A DNA stretch of 64,000 bases from Theropithecus gelada (GCF_003255815.1 NC_037682.1:7387819-7451818); one strand, 5' to 3'; numbered from the stretch's first letter, positions 23,031 through 35,259 are shown. Program-made: numbers and translations. Notes: generated by a model not told the origin, from the sequence alone.

Positions 23031-23619
23031 CTGCACAGGCAAGACAAGAGTCTAGATCAAAACTCTCAATTCTCTAATCCAGCTTCAAGGCTCCAGGCAG
23101 CAACAGCTACTTGCTGGCCAGGGCCCCTGGAAGGGGTTAAGTAGAACTGCCCACACCCAGCCCTGCCTTCAGGGTGTGAGCACTGTGTGGGCAGTTTCTA
23201 GGAAACCAGACAAGTTTTCTTTCTTCTCAAGCTGCTAGATTATGCCTCATGCACACAGCAAAAGGCTATGTGCAGAATGCTCCTCCCCTTCCAATACCAC
23301 CACACTTTTCTAGACCATCATGCAAATAGCTTTTGACTCCACCTCAACCATAAAGCCTTCTCAAACTTTTTCAGGCTTACACTCTCTGGGCCCCAAACTC
23401 CACCGACTCACAAAATGGACTTACTCCATTGTTTGTAGGTAGTTATCTGCTTATAGTTACCCTATTCTTGTACATAGTCCATCATTCTGTTTTCATTTTG
23501 TGCTCTTCTATTCTTCCACAGCATCATTTTTGAGACTACCTTAGCTTCTGAGGACGAGGTCTGTTTGGAAGACAAAGCTACCCCAAGACAAGCACCAAAA
23601 AGTCAGGCCCAGAGCATAC
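23031..23619 (-). other. KDM2A: KDM2A intron 19
   Basis: 589 bp. No Alu; nothing recognised. Confidence 0.85.
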
Positions 23620-23778
23620 CTGGTTTATCAGCCGGTGGAGTAAGCAAGTCCCGAATTTGAGGGTCCTTGATTCCTACTGCCCACCGAAGATCAAGGGTCC
23701 TGAGAAGGGGGCAGCTGGAGGTGCTGAGGGCAGAGACTGCAGACCAGGAGCAGCCTGCTAGGAGGAGGTCTTTCAGTC
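23620..23778 (-). CDS. KDM2A: KDM2A exon 19 (leucine-rich repeats, to about residue 1031)
   Basis: Acceptor cattgcag, donor GTATGC at 23619. Reads LKDLLLAGCSWSAVSALS... then LLRTLDLRWAVGIKD and ...PPADKPG. 159 bp, LRR repeats. Confidence 0.95.
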
Positions 23779-24374
23779 CTGCAATGGATGGAATGAGACA
23801 CGTAATAATACACTGTTTCCCAGCATACTCAGAGCTGTAACGATCTGAGCAAAGTGAACAGACTTCCAGTCTAATAGGAGAGAAGGACTATGTCTAATCT
23901 TTTAGTCATCCAGCTCAAAAGATTTCCAGGGTATCCTATACTACATCTTCTAGCTTTAGTGGTAAATTGATTGCTTAGTTCCCACCAGAGCAATACAAGG
24001 AGGAGTGACTTCCTGTCTTTCCAAGAGCTCAAAATGCTGAAGAGAACAAGGGCTTATAAGGAGCTGACCAAAGTAACATCTGAGTCAAATTTCCCCCTTA
24101 GTGGTTATGCTGAGGAGAAATGCAGGGCTGGCAGCAACACTGATTCCATTCTCTTTGCTGTCCACTGCAGTGATTGGCCTGTCAGTCCAGAGTGCTGCCT
24201 TGGAGACTGGCACTTAAGATGGCCCTGGGTAAATCTCTTGCTAAGCAACAATGGCATGGGACTGCTGCCCTACACTGCCCTCAAGTGATGCTAAGCAGCA
24301 CGGCCAATAATGCAACTTTTCTTGCCTGCTCCTTCTGGGCCCCTGGAAAGACAGTGGCAGGGCTGGTCACCTAC
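23779..24374 (-). other. KDM2A: KDM2A intron 18
   Basis: 596 bp. No Alu; nothing recognised. Confidence 0.85.
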
Positions 24375-24538
24375 CTGGCAGCCTATTGACAAGCCATGTC
24401 AGTTGCTTTTTAGAGATGTTGGTCCAACTGAGGTCAAGGCTGACTGGCTGCCTCTTGATGATGCCACTGAGGGCCTGGGGCACAATGGCCTTACACCTAC
24501 TCAAGTCAATTTTTGTCCAGAGTCTCTTGTCGCAGCAC
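24375..24538 (-). CDS. KDM2A: KDM2A exon 18 (residues 923-978; F-box end, first LRR)
   Basis: Acceptor atcacag, donor GTAGGT at 24374. Encodes CCDKRLWTKIDLSRCKAIV... to ...WLVNRLP(G). F-box C-terminus and first leucine-rich repeat (VSLDLSWTNIS). Confidence 0.96.
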
Positions 24539-26434
24539 CTGTGATAGAAGGGAAGAGAACTTGCCTTCATTAACTTGATATACCATCAGTGGAGCTCCCA
24601 TCACAGGCTGCTGATGGCTTCTGGGTAAAGCAGAGCACCTGAGGCTCATTCTCCCTGCGTTCCTCTACAAGTGTACAGGGATCACACCTTACAATTTTTT
24701 GCCTCACAGAATAGGCAAAAAAATTGCCTTGGGCTCTACAACAACTAGATGCTTTGCAAACCTATATGTTGATAGTATATAACTTGACCACTTTACCCTG
24801 ATTTATTCTGGAGTGTTTGAGAACATAACAGTTGTTAGGGACACACAGCAAGCAACAGTCTATAATCCCTTTATCTGCATTAAAATGGCATGGTTCCTGC
24901 TGAAGTGTATATAAGGGAGCCTCTTAAAGTTTCTAGACTTCTTACTGTCTAAAGCTAAGAAGGCTGCTCCATTCTGTCCCTTGTCAGTCTCTCGCAGCTG
25001 CCTGAAATGCAGGGTGCTACTCAGCACATCCACAATTCACCCTGCCTTCAGCCCATTACTGTATCAGGTCGAAAGAGGCTCTTTATCAGGCTTACAGAGT
25101 CCTCTCCCACCCTCAAGTTCTGCCTTGGTGCTATCCTGACATTTTCTAGCCAGTCCAGACCAGAAGTGAAAGGGACAGGCTTGGTTTTCCACTGCAGTCT
25201 ACAAATCTACAGGCCACAAACCACAACATGCTGGCTTCCATTTAATATTTTATAGCCCCTGCCCCCCAGCCTGGTTGGCAGGGGAAGAGAGACAGCACAT
25301 AATGGGAATCTGATGTGCCTTGCCCTGAAAACCAAGAGGTAGAGTCAAGCAGTCCTACTAGTCCTATACAGAGAAATATTAAGGAGAATTTAGATACGCT
25401 ATGCATTAATTCAGATTTGGGAAATAAACTCATGTTTGCAAAGAACAGGTCTATTTAAAGACTGAAAAAATTTTACCAGTGGCACATGAAGCTTCTATGG
25501 CATAAGCAAGCTGCTGACAATACAGTAGATTTTGCTGCTGTAAACCCGAGCATGCATCAGAGTCCCCTGGAGGAGGGCTTGTTAAAGCAGACTGCTGGGC
25601 CCACCCAAGAGGTTCTGATTTAAGAGGCCTATGAGGGCCCTGACAGTTGACATTTCTAAAAAGCTCCTGAGTGAATGTCACTGGTCAGGACACCACACTA
25701 CTGTAATAGGATGTGTGTGACCCAGATAAAAAGGATATCTCCTACAGTAAATATATACCAGAGCTTAAGGAAAAACCAACAATGCCCAATGGGAAGCTCC
25801 TTGTTCATTATCACTACGAATTTTTTCCCCCAAGTGTCTGTCCAACTTAAGAAGAAACGGTAGCTCTTATTAAGGAAGCTTCAAAACTGGACTCTGCTTG
25901 CTGGAAAAGGGAATTCTGATCCAGGTTTGGGGGGATGAGCATTGAAACTGAAGAAAAATATAAGCACCTTCAAATTCATCTTGAAAAGCATGCCCACTTC
26001 TCTCACTGAATGGGAAGGTAATTGAGTCAGGGGCTTAAGTGAGGTCATCTGTGTTATCAGCACCAGAAGAGTGAACAGAACATCACAGGCTCTCAACCAA
26101 CACGTGATGAGTTCAGCTGACTTGAGGAGGAAATTTTCAGCCCGCAAGACTCTGAAGTTTTAGCACAGACTACAAACCTATTCCCCAAATCAGTTTCCCT
26201 CCCCATAACAAAGAGAGATGGGAAAGTATAGAGCAGGACCAGGAGGCAAATGGCTAAAGTTCCCTAATGACATCTGCATCTTTAAACAGGACCCAAAGTT
26301 TGGGAAAAAGGGTCAATTCACTCCTCATAGGACCCCACAGGCTTTCAGATGCTAAGGTGCATGCTGTTCTCATATGGAAAACCTGCCACCTACTCCCATA
26401 CCCCTAATTCCTGACCCCCTGAATCCCTGCTCAC
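24539..26434 (-). other. KDM2A: KDM2A intron 17
   Basis: About 1.9 kb, Alu-free. One hAT/MER5-type remnant (25540-25685); otherwise unique. Confidence 0.8.
25540..25685 (+). mobile_element. MER5-type hAT DNA transposon remnant
   Basis: Contains 'catcagagtcccctgga', 'ctgctgggcccaccc', 'ggttctgattt' and 'taaaaagctcctgagtga', the familiar MER5/Charlie pattern. Confidence 0.6.
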
Positions 26435-26608
26435 CATTTATACCACGTCTTGCACACTCGCATACATTCACAAAGTTCTCTGCGGCTGAGGTAGCGGAAG
26501 ACAGACATCCAGACCTCCCGCTGCATCCAGCTTTCGTCTCCATCCTGAGCCCAACTGCCCCGGCCATTCAGCCTGGCTGCACCCCCCTCCTCTGCACTGT
26601 CATCTTCC

Positions 26609-26639
<31 letters not shown>

Positions 26640-27147
26640 CCCCCAGCCCCTCCTCATCCCCACGCTGGGGGGTTCGGGCTGGGCAGTGCTGCACTAGCAC
26701 ACGGGGGGAATGGCGAAGGTTGGCAGAGGAGGCCGTGATGGCCTGCAGCTTGGGCACAATGGATGTCCCGTGGAGCTCTTTGGTGGGCCTCTGTAGCGTG
26801 ACAGTGAGGTACGATCCCCGGATCTTGGCTTTCTCAACTTCAGACAGCTCCTTTTTGCCGCTGGGATTGTTCTCCTTTTCCCGTACCATGGTGCGCTCTG
26901 TGGCCTGCAGCCGCAGCAACTGCCGCCGTTTGAAGCGCTCATCGCGGCTGGCACTGTGGTGGTCGCTGGGGCCAGCCCCAGGAGATGACCGAGTCACCAT
27001 ACCCCGGGGGGAAACCGGGTCATGGATGAGCTGCAGCATGGAAGTAGGTGAATGAGGCGGGGGCGTGAGAGGCTCATCGCAGCTCCGCAGGGGCCGCAGG
27101 ACTTTGGCTTGCACGGCTTCTTCGTCACTCTCTTCCATTTTCCGCTT
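26435..27147 (-). CDS. KDM2A: KDM2A exon 17 (residues 686-923; acidic linker and F-box start)
   Basis: Acceptor tttgcag, donor GTGAGC at 26434. The largest coding exon here (713 bp). Begins KRKMEESDEEAVQAK, includes a proline-rich stretch (LTPPPHSP), an 11-residue glutamate run encoded at about 26604-26636, and the start of the F-box (MQREVWMSVFRYLSRRELCE). The F-box is the family's Skp1-binding module. Confidence 0.97.
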
Positions 27148-28853
27148 CTGCAAAACAGGCCCAGAAAAGCAACATCAGTGCTTCCTTTCTTCCAAAGCCT
27201 CTGAACAGACAGGGTGGACCTCCCTTGCTCTCAGGGGACCAGAGAGAAGAAAGGTCACTGTTGGAGAGGGGGTCATTCCCTCAGAGTCGGCCCAGGCTGG
27301 TCTCCAACTCCTAGGCTCAAGTGATCTGCCTGCCTTGGCCTCCCAAAGTGCTGGAATTATAGGTGTGAGCCACTGCACCTGGCCTGACCATTTTTAATTG
27401 TCTCTCTGACTTACCTCTTTCACCCAAGAGACGTTCTGTTTCACGGTGGAAAAAGCCCACATATACCATTTGAACTAAGATCCTGAGTCTGACAGCGGTA
27501 AACACCATTGGCTTCTAGCTCTACCAGAGTCTAAGTTTGACTCTACCAGGCTGCATCTTCCACTCCATCCCCCACGTGAATAATAAAGCAGAGAACAAGA
27601 ACCTCTGTGAGAAACTGGGTTGCTACAGGGAGATTCACTCAGGAGTATGGTGAGGAATCCCACAAGAGCCCTCAACTTTATCTGTGGCATTTGTGCTCTC
27701 CAGATACTTGTCCTTTCCTGGAGCCCACTATGACTATGCTATGACAAAGCCCAGTAAACATGTTCCACTAGGAACCATATCAGTAGTTCAGGTTTTTTGC
27801 AAGGAGACTTTATGTCTCTAAGCAACAACCCTGGTATCTGCTCTTTTCCTCCTTACATTTTTTGATCATTATGGTTGGAAGAAAATTACCACCTTTTGGG
27901 TGCTACCTTTTCCAATGTATTAGAAGATAATACTAAAACATAGCATCTGCCAACACATCTGCTACAGCAGAGATGCAAACACTCAACATCACTAGTGAAG
28001 ACACATGTAAATGCCACTAGCTCAAGAACTTGGGAGAACTTTGGCCCTAGTCAACTTCAAAAATCCTTGCCCTCAAAGACAAATAGATTGAAAAATTCAA
28101 CTATCTTAGTATCCAAGTGGGAAGAAATAAAAAGAAGGTAAGAAAATTCCCTTCTGCCCCCTTCCCCGCTCCTGTGCAAGGGTCCTTGGAAGACTGGCAC
28201 TCGGAAAGCCATCTCCTCCTGTAGGTGTCCACAGCTCGTCTTGCCTTTTCAGCCCGAGTAACTAGTCCTTTTGGCCCTGACATTACTGGCAACCACTGGT
28301 CAGCAACCTCAGCTCCTTTGGGCCAAGGTCATAGCGCTGGTCCTCTCTGGGGGAGGGGCTGCCTCTGCATGACACATTTGGGCATGTGGGATGGGCAGGG
28401 TAGGGCTTTCTGCCAGGCCACAAAAGTGAAGATGACAAAAATGTGAACCTGCTTAACTGGAAGCTCAAGTACACTGCTGCACTCACTGGCTGCCTCAGGC
28501 CACTGCCTCCCCTCTAGTTAACATTCCTTAGGAGAGATCCTACTCACCTAATTTCTCTCCTCAAATAGCCCAGTCGTGGTTCCTCTCTTTGTAGGGCCCC
28601 AGAGTATAAAAGGACCTTAGGAATTTACAGATTCCAAGTGGAATAATATTTAGTAATACAAAAAACAATGCTACAAACTCTAACAAAGAAAATACTAAAA
28701 ATTAACCAAAGAAAAAACATACCAAACCAAACAAAAATAATCTCCTAGGTCAGAGAAACCATGTGAACACTAACGCAAACGCAGAAGTATATCAATCCCC
28801 CACATTTGACGCCTCTTTTCTGTCACAGTGCACATCTGATAAGGTTCCTTTAC
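27148..28853 (-). other. KDM2A: KDM2A intron 16
   Basis: About 1.7 kb. One Alu fragment at 27289-27385; the rest shows no repeat or gene that I recognise. Confidence 0.8.
27289..27385 (-). mobile_element. Alu fragment
   Basis: About 97 bp of Alu left-arm end in minus orientation. Confidence 0.85.
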
Positions 28854-28943
28854 CTGGGCTTTCTCCGAGTTGTCCTCCTGGTAGCACTTTGGACATTCCC
28901 AGCAATTTGGCAATTCTTCATTAAGCAACCCCTCTCCATCCAT
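28854..28943 (-). CDS. KDM2A: KDM2A exon 16 (residues 656-685; end of PHD finger)
   Basis: Acceptor cctatag, donor GTAAAG at 28853. Encodes MDGEGLLNEELPNCWECPKC then YQEDNSEKAQ. CWECPKC completes the PHD zinc ligands. 90 bp, phase 0. Confidence 0.96.
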
Positions 28944-29149
28944 CTATAGGAAGACAGAGATGTTTTTAAAAGCCCATCTCTCAAGCTTCCTTTATCAAAC
29001 AATAACACAGTTGGGAAGAGTTACTCACTAATCAATAACATTGGTCCATAAAGGGAGAAAAACTGTGAGCAATCGAGCCCCAAATAGCCAATGGTGCTGA
29101 ACCTGATATTGACAGTGGGGCACAGGTTCTGATAGCTTGGGTTTAGGGA

Positions 29150-29385
29150 CTAATGCTCTAGTCTCTGTGACTCAGTGTTCTCCACTGTAAAATGTTGGCT
29201 GACATTACTACCTTCACTCTCCCTCAGGAACTAACACACACAGAGATACAACATTATAATTGCCAGGGATACAACAAAACCCACCTTATAGGGTTGTGGT
29301 GAAGATTAAATTATTCATTGTGTAAAGAATTTAACAAAGTACTTGGCATACAGCAAACCCTCTGTATTAGCCATTATCATCATCA
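29150..29385 (+). mobile_element. MIR fragment
   Basis: MIR-type core and tail ('gactcagtgttctccactgtaaaatg', 'gttgtggtgaagattaaatt'). Confidence 0.55.
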
Positions 29386-29501
29386 TGGAATACCCTATTT
29401 CACCAATTCTATGGGTTTGAGGTATGTTAATAGATGTAATATGTACCATTTAAATCTTCACCAAGTTATAACTAATCGAACAAACTTTTAAGATTGTAAA
29501 G

Positions 29502-29779
29502 CTGGCCGGGCACGGTGGCTGACGCCTGTAATCCCAGCACTTTGGGAGGCCAAGGTGGGCGGATCACTTGATGCCAGGAGTTCAAGACCAACCTGGCCAA
29601 CATGGTGAAACCCTGTCTCCACTAAACACAAAACTAGATGGGCATGGTGGTACATGCCTGTAATCCCAGCTACTCAGGAGGTTGAGGCAGAATTGCTTGA
29701 ACCCAGGAGATGGAGGCTGCAGTGAGCCAAAATCTCACCACTGTAATCCAGCCTGGGCAATAGAGTGAGACTCTCTCTC

Positions 29780-29818
<39 letters not shown>
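29502..29818 (+). mobile_element. AluS-type, full length, with about 40-base A tail
   Basis: Flanked by aagattgtaa repeats near 29491-29500 and 29818-29827. Confidence 0.92.
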
Positions 29819-29821
<3 letters not shown>

Positions 29822-29851
29822 TTGTAATGCCGTTGAAATATCCTAAGAATC

Positions 29852-30141
29852 AGGCCAGGCACAGTGGCTCACACCTATAATCCCAGCACTTTTGGAGGCC
29901 AAGGCAGGTGAATCACTTGAGGTTAGGAGTTTGAGACTGGCCTGGCGAACATGGTGAAACCCCATCTCTACTAAAAACACAAAAATTAGCTGGGCGCAGT
30001 GGCACGTGCCTGTAATCCCCACTACTAGGGACGCTGAGGCAGGAGAATCACTTGAACCTGGGAGATATCCTGCCACTGCACTTTAGCCTGGGCAACAGAA
30101 CAAGGCTATGTCTCAAAAACAACAAAACAAAACAAAACAAA
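29852..30141 (+). mobile_element. Alu, near full length
   Basis: Plus-orientation Alu with a (caaaa)n tail; right arm slightly shortened. Confidence 0.9.
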
Positions 30142-30384
30142 AATCCGGTTCTTCATTCAACATATGCTAATGTCTCCATATACTGACCTATTAATGTTTC
30201 TGTTATAGATTTGCTGCTATATAGTATTCAAAAAAACCAAAAATCTATAAAAGGTATACTTTTCACATTTTAACCTTTCTGAAATTGGGCTGCTTCTCAT
30301 GAATGACAGTGTCTTATTATCACTGTCAGGCAACAGTCATGATTTTAGCTGATACTTTCTGAGAAGGCCAAGGAAACAGTGATT

Positions 30385-30475
30385 CTCCACAAGGCTACAC
30401 AATTCGGATCACCAGGGGAGCTTTTGGAACACAAGGCCCATTGCTGGACTCAATCTCTGAGGCTGAGATCTGAAT
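30385..30475 (+). mobile_element. MER5-like hAT fragment
   Basis: 'ggatcaccaggggagcttttggaac' followed by '...tctgaggctgagatctgaattt' resembles MER5 ends. Confidence 0.45.
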
Positions 30476-30704
30476 TTATTACTTTTTATTACTTTTTTTT
30501 TTTTTTAAAGCTATTTAGCTCTGCACTGAGCCTGACACAGACTCAGCACTCATTAAATGTTACCTGATACTATTACCCTCACTCTCCCTTAGGAACTAAT
30601 ATCTAGAGGTACACTGAAGTATGTATCAGAGATGACTAAAGGCTTGAGGCACTGCAAAACACACCATGCAGTTCCATTATGGCCTGGGGACTCTACATAC
30701 ACTG

Positions 30705-30815
30705 TCCAGAAGCCAGATTGTAAGCTCCATGAGGACAGGAACTGGGTGTGTTTTGTGTACTGTTCTATCCTCAGGGTCTAATGCAGTGCCTGACACATTG
30801 TATGTATATGAATCA
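30705..30815 (+). mobile_element. L2 LINE 3' end
   Basis: 'gattgtaagctccatgaggacaggaactg' then 'cagtgcctgacacattgtatg' is the standard L2 terminal motif. Confidence 0.65.
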
Positions 30816-30963
30816 AGGGCTGATGTTAGACCACTGCATTATGTGGCCACAGAGGTGATGGCCTACAGTAGGGATGCTGGCACTCCCATGACAGGTGTCC
30901 CATTCTGTTGTGTCACTCACTCCATTAGTTGAGACTTAAGGAACCCCTTATAGCTCTCCTCAC

Positions 30964-31095
30964 CTGGAGGCAGCCAGGATGAACAATCTCATTGCAGATA
31001 CAGCATTCCATGAGTTTCTTCTCAAAGTCTTGTGTCTCTTCATTCTGATCCACCTCTCCACAGAGGGAACATGTGACTGAGTGAGGCAGTCTGGG
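30964..31095 (-). CDS. KDM2A: KDM2A exon 15 (residues 612-655; first half of PHD finger)
   Basis: Acceptor cttgtag, donor GTGAGG at 30963. Encodes PRLPHSVTCSLCGEVDQNEE... to ...IVHPGCLQ. Zinc-binding CSLC, CCIC and HPGC clusters of the PHD finger are intact. 132 bp, phase 0. Confidence 0.96.
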
Positions 31096-31612
31096 CTACA
31101 AGAGGACAAAGATAGGATCCAAGAGAACTGACTCAGATCCTTATCATTTCAGTTTCCCTTAAACTGAAGATGGGAGATTTGGGTCCTATAATTCTCTAGT
31201 AAACACCTGGAAGCATGGAGGCAGGGTGGACAGAAGGGAGGTTTTTGGTAGGAAAAATGACTGGGGAAGAGGAGGACTCAACCACCTGGGTACTAGAGAC
31301 TAGTTTATTTTCAGTTGGCCTATCCTTGGCCTCCCCAGTCCTTTCTAATCTACTTGAAGAGGGGAAAGAAGGCAATGATTTGCCCTTCAAATGCTCGTCT
31401 CTTGTTTGGAATTAGGTAAAGCCAAAAGATTAAATTGGATTTTTAGTACTGGATACCTTCCATCTAAACCTGGGGTACAAAATAAAGCCAAAAAGAGAGT
31501 ATAAACCTTTTCTTTCCAACTCTAAAGTCTCTTTAACTTTACACTATATGTATTTCAGTTCCTTTGGCACTGCCACCCCTCCCCCAAATTCTTTACCCAG
31601 CAGATCACTCAC
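31096..31612 (-). other. KDM2A: KDM2A intron 14
   Basis: 517 bp, no repeats recognised. Confidence 0.85.
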
Positions 31613-31882
31613 TGCCAAGCACTGTCGGAGGACACAGGACTGCTTCATGCGTCCAGGCCCCCCAAACTTCTTCATGTCTCTGCAGTAGTGGCAAACACCA
31701 CACTCTCCTTGCACACAGGCTTTGCATTTTCGACATCGCACTCGTCTCCGTCTGGCTCCTGACACAATCGGGGAGGCAGCAGCTGGCCTCACAGGTGTTA
31801 ACCGTGGAGCTGGTTTCATAGTGTGAGGCTTTGTAATGGGGATGGTAGGAACCCGCACCTTTGGCCGAGTGGGGAATTTAAG
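31613..31882 (-). CDS. KDM2A: KDM2A exon 14 (residues 522-611; CXXC zinc finger)
   Basis: Acceptor ctttccag, donor GTGAGT at 31612. Encodes a basic proline-rich linker, then the CXXC domain. Eight cysteines are present (RCRKCKAC, GECGVCHYC, SCVLRQC) with the KFGGPG DNA-contact loop. This finger binds unmethylated CpG and recruits the enzyme to CpG islands. Met543 (ATG at 31819-31817) is the reported start of the short isoform. Confidence 0.97.
31817..31819 (-). other. KDM2A: Met543 start codon of short KDM2A isoform
   Basis: The ATG in KPHTM (exon 14) is codon 543 by counting from exon 7 as residue 163. The short isoform reported for this gene begins here. It keeps the CXXC, PHD, F-box and LRR modules but lacks the demethylase domain. 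Confidence 0.75.
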
Positions 31883-32071
31883 CTGGAAAGAGAAAGCAGT
31901 GAGGTCAAATATATCAGGTTGCTTTAAGACTGGAGAGGGTAGAAGATTACATGGTAGCATACCTAGCCCGGGGCTTGGCCCACTATGGCCTACGGGCAGA
32001 TCTGCCCACTAATTGTTTCTAGAATAAATTTTATTAACATACAACTCATCTTGTGTATTATCAATGGCTGC

Positions 32072-32667
32072 TTTTTTTTTTTTTGAGACAGAGTCTAGCT
32101 CTGTTGCCCAGACTGGAATATAGTGGCTTGATCTTGGCTCACTGCAAGTTCCGCCTCCCGAGTTCATGCCATTTTCCTGCCTCAGCCTCCCGAGTAGTTG
32201 GGACTACAGGCGCCTGCCACCACGCCAAGGAAATTTTTTTTTTTTTGAGACGGAGTCTGGCTCTGTCGCCTGGGCTGGAGTGCAGTGGCCGGATCTCAGC
32301 TCACTGCAAGCTCCGCCTCCCGGGTTTACGCCATTCTCCTGCCTCAGCCTCCCGAGTAGCTGGGACTACAGGCGCCCGCCACCTTGCCCGGCTAGTTTTT
32401 TGTATTTTTTAGTAGAGACGGGGTTTCACCGTGTTAGCCAGGATGGTCTCGATCTTCTGACCTCGTGATCCGCCCGTCTCGGCCTCCCAAAGTGCTAGGA
32501 TTACAGGCTTGAGCCACCGCGCCCGGCCGGAAATTTTTTTGTATTTTTAGTAGAGACGGGGTTTCACCATGTTAGCCAGGATGGTCTCGATCTCCTGACC
32601 TCGTGATCCGCCCGCCTTGGCCTGCCAGAGTGCTGGGATTACAGGCGTGAGCCACCACACCTGGTCA
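32072..32667 (-). mobile_element. Alu interrupted by a younger AluY
   Basis: Pieces 32072-32228 and 32529-32667. The outer Alu is bounded by the direct repeat atcaatggctgctt (32060-32073 and 32668-32681). Confidence 0.9.
32229..32528 (-). mobile_element. AluY of Old World monkey type, nested
   Basis: AluYR-like diagnostic bases (ggccggatctcagctc; ccgtctcggcc). Target duplication ggaaattttttt on both sides. Confidence 0.85.
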
Positions 32668-33540
32668 ATCAATGGCTGCTTTCATGCTACCATGGTAGAA
32701 CTGAAAAATTGTGACTGTGTGGCGTACAAAACCTAAAATATTTACTATCTTGACCTTTACAGAAAAATTTGCCAGCCCTTGTCCTAGCCCTTTGGCCTAC
32801 TAATTCAGCTGCTTCCCTTTCATTTTGCAGAGCTGTTAAGATTCATCCCTCCCTGAGCTTTCTGTGTTAAGTGCCATGTACCGAAGTCACTCCAGGAGCC
32901 CTCCAATATTTCCTCATCCTGACTGCTCAGATTATACTCCTAAAGAAGACAGTAAACTACCTTAGGGTGAAACGAGTCTTGCTCATTTCTTTAGTACTCC
33001 AAATCTAAGCATACAACCTGGTACATAGCAGACACTCCAATAATATTTAAGTGTGGAACACACTTCTTAGCATTCGTATTTACCCTGCTGGTGACCTTTT
33101 CAAGGACAAGGACTATGTTTCCTACTACTTTAATTTCTTACCATATCTTAAACACTTTTCTGACACAAAATACTCAAAAACCAGAAATGACTGAATTGTT
33201 TTAAGGCAGTCCCCTGTGGCCAAGCAGAGGCCAAGTGGGACTCCTCCCCCTAGGGACGAGGAGGTGATTCTTTAAATATATTGTTCAACTCCATACCTTT
33301 ATATTCTGCCTAAACACCCCTGGAATGTGATGGCTTTGCAAGTTTCAGCTACAGAACAACAAACAGAAGCCTAATTTATTTGCCAAATTCATGGCCAGGA
33401 TCAGAATGCTATCATTTATTTAATATGTAACCTTGATAGAGGACAGTATGGGCAAAAAAAATTATACAGGATCTAAACTGAAGAGGCATGAAAATTCATA
33501 ATTGACAGTTTATTAGCTGACAGTAATTCCTTTCTTATTC

Positions 33541-33835
33541 TTTTTTTTTTTTTGAGACAGAGTTTCGCTCTTGTCGCCCAGCCTGAAGTGCAATGGCGCG
33601 ATCTCGGCTCACTACAACCTCTGCCTCCCGGGTTCAAGCGATTCTCCTGTCTCAGCCTCCCGAGTAGCTGGGATTACAGGCATGTCCCACCATGCTTGGC
33701 TAATTTTGTATTTTTAGTAGAGACAGGGTTTCTTCCTGTTGGTCAGACTGGTCTCAACTTCCCGACCTCAGGTAATCCGACTGCTTCGGCCTCCCAAAGT
33801 GTTGGGATTACAGGCGTGAGCCACCATGCCTGGCC
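33541..33835 (-). mobile_element. AluS-type, full length
   Basis: Minus Alu; cctttctt flanks both ends. Confidence 0.9.
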
Positions 33836-34283
33836 CCTTTCTTCTCTTTTCAATTCCATACTGCAAAGTCCAGGTTAAGGGGATTTTTGAGAGAATGATC
33901 TCACTACATCAAAGAAAACCTGTGCTCCTTTTACATATCTATGTAATTATTTTAACTGGCTTTCAATCATATCTGTGAAGATAACTGAGTAACTGGTCAC
34001 AAGGACAGAAGCGGATGCATTTTGATGAACAAATGCACAATTTGGCATCTGAATCTGGAGGGAGGCCTCCCAGTTTGATAGTTCCGTTAAGAGAGTCACC
34101 TCCAAAGATAGCCAATTACCCTGACTTACAAGTCAAAACAGAACTGCGTAATGATTTTCTGTCAGTTTGTATTAATGCACCAAAAGCCATCTGCCTCTAG
34201 TTGTTCTTTTTTCCCCCAGAATGGTAATCATCAACTAACAAAAGGCTTAAGCAGCCTAAAAATCAAACAACATAGTTTCTTAC

Positions 34284-34367
34284 CTTATCCCTTTTTGGCC
34301 ACTGTACTATAGGAACTCCAGTGAGGGCTAACTTGGGATCGCTGTTGGCAAGCTCTTCCAGCAAAAT
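34284..34367 (-). CDS. KDM2A: KDM2A exon 13 (residues 494-521)
   Basis: Acceptor cccttag, donor GTAAGA at 34283. Encodes ILLEELANSDPKLALTGVPI through VQWPKRDK. 84 bp, in phase 0 at both ends, so it could be skipped without a frameshift. Confidence 0.95.
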
Positions 34368-34591
34368 CTAAGGGTAGGAGGGGGAAAGAAGGAAAAATCA
34401 GGGCAGGGTGAACAAAGAGCCAACCACCCTGAACAGCATCCAGACTCTGCCTCAGTACCCTTGAGTAGCAAGGGAGGCAGGGTGGCAACTGTCTGTATTT
34501 GCCCTTCGTACAGAGACTCACTGGAAAACAAATAAATCAAAGGTGAAGGAGAAAACTCAAACTTAGGCTGCTGCAGTATTATGAAAACTTT

Positions 34592-34697
34592 GAGGCTGGG
34601 CACAGTGGCTCATGCCTATAAGAGGTGGGAAGATCACTTGAGCCAGGAGTTTGAGACCAGCCTGGGAAACAGAGCAAGACCCATCTCTACAGGGGGC
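34592..34697 (+). mobile_element. Alu left-arm fragment with internal deletion
   Basis: About 105 bp of Alu left arm missing the 'aatcccagcactttgg' segment. Confidence 0.75.
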
Positions 34698-35059
34698 GGG
34701 TGGTGGTGGTGGGGGAGCAGAAAGGACTTCAAACTCACCTTTGCTCCCAATCCCTTACTTGTGTACTCATTATACTAACACACTGAAACAACTAACTTAC
34801 TGTGGCGACAAGTGTTACTTCTCATACAGCTTCTCATACATATGACAGTAAAACTTTATTATTGCTTCTTCACTTTTTACACCAGTTAGTGAATATTATC
34901 AGGTAATTAAGTATTGCCTTCATTTCTCATATGTGAGCCAAGTGGCATAAAAATGATTGGCTAATACAGAATTAATGAGAGGAACGGTACAGCCTAATGT
35001 GCTGATTTAACCCAGGGCTCTTTTCTTCTAAGGCTGATTACAGAAATCTCAATCTCAAA

Positions 35060-35095
35060 TCTCTCTCTCTCTCTCTCACACACACACCCACAGAG
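35060..35095. repeat. (CT)n(CA)n compound microsatellite
   Basis: A run of ct dinucleotides passes into cacacacac. Confidence 0.85.
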
Positions 35096-35259
35096 TCTGT
35101 TATTTGTCTTTATTCCTTTAAATGGGGAAAGGAACAATCTTAGGGGCAACAGTTCTCATGGCATTACCAATAAAATTTAAATGACTTACGAACAATGATA
35201 CAGTGAGAAAATGCCACTTAAGTGAATCACACTGGTTGACTGTTACTTTGGAACAAATT

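Larger units (their letters stand above)
28944..30963 (-). other. KDM2A: KDM2A intron 15
   Basis: About 2.0 kb with a MIR, two Alus, a MER5-like piece and an L2 end, listed separately. Confidence 0.8.
31966..32780. mobile_element. hAT-like DNA transposon remnant split by nested Alus
   Basis: Outer pieces 31966-32071 and 32682-32780 carry the known MER-type phrases 'tgggcagatctgccc'-like start, 'aataaattttattaacat', 'aaacctaaaatatttactatc' and the end 'gaaaaatttgccagccctt'. A shorter relative occurs at 57475-57545. Exact family name not assigned. Confidence 0.6.
31883..34283 (-). other. KDM2A: KDM2A intron 13
   Basis: About 2.4 kb, with a hAT-like element split by nested Alus (31966-32780) and one further Alu. 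The remainder is unique AT-rich DNA. Confidence 0.8.

Noticed and set aside
32053..32468. Peptides with FSCLSLPSSWDYR or AHCNLHLPGSSDSP motifs, here and at about 25 other places
   Set aside because: Classic Alu antisense translations, not proteins.
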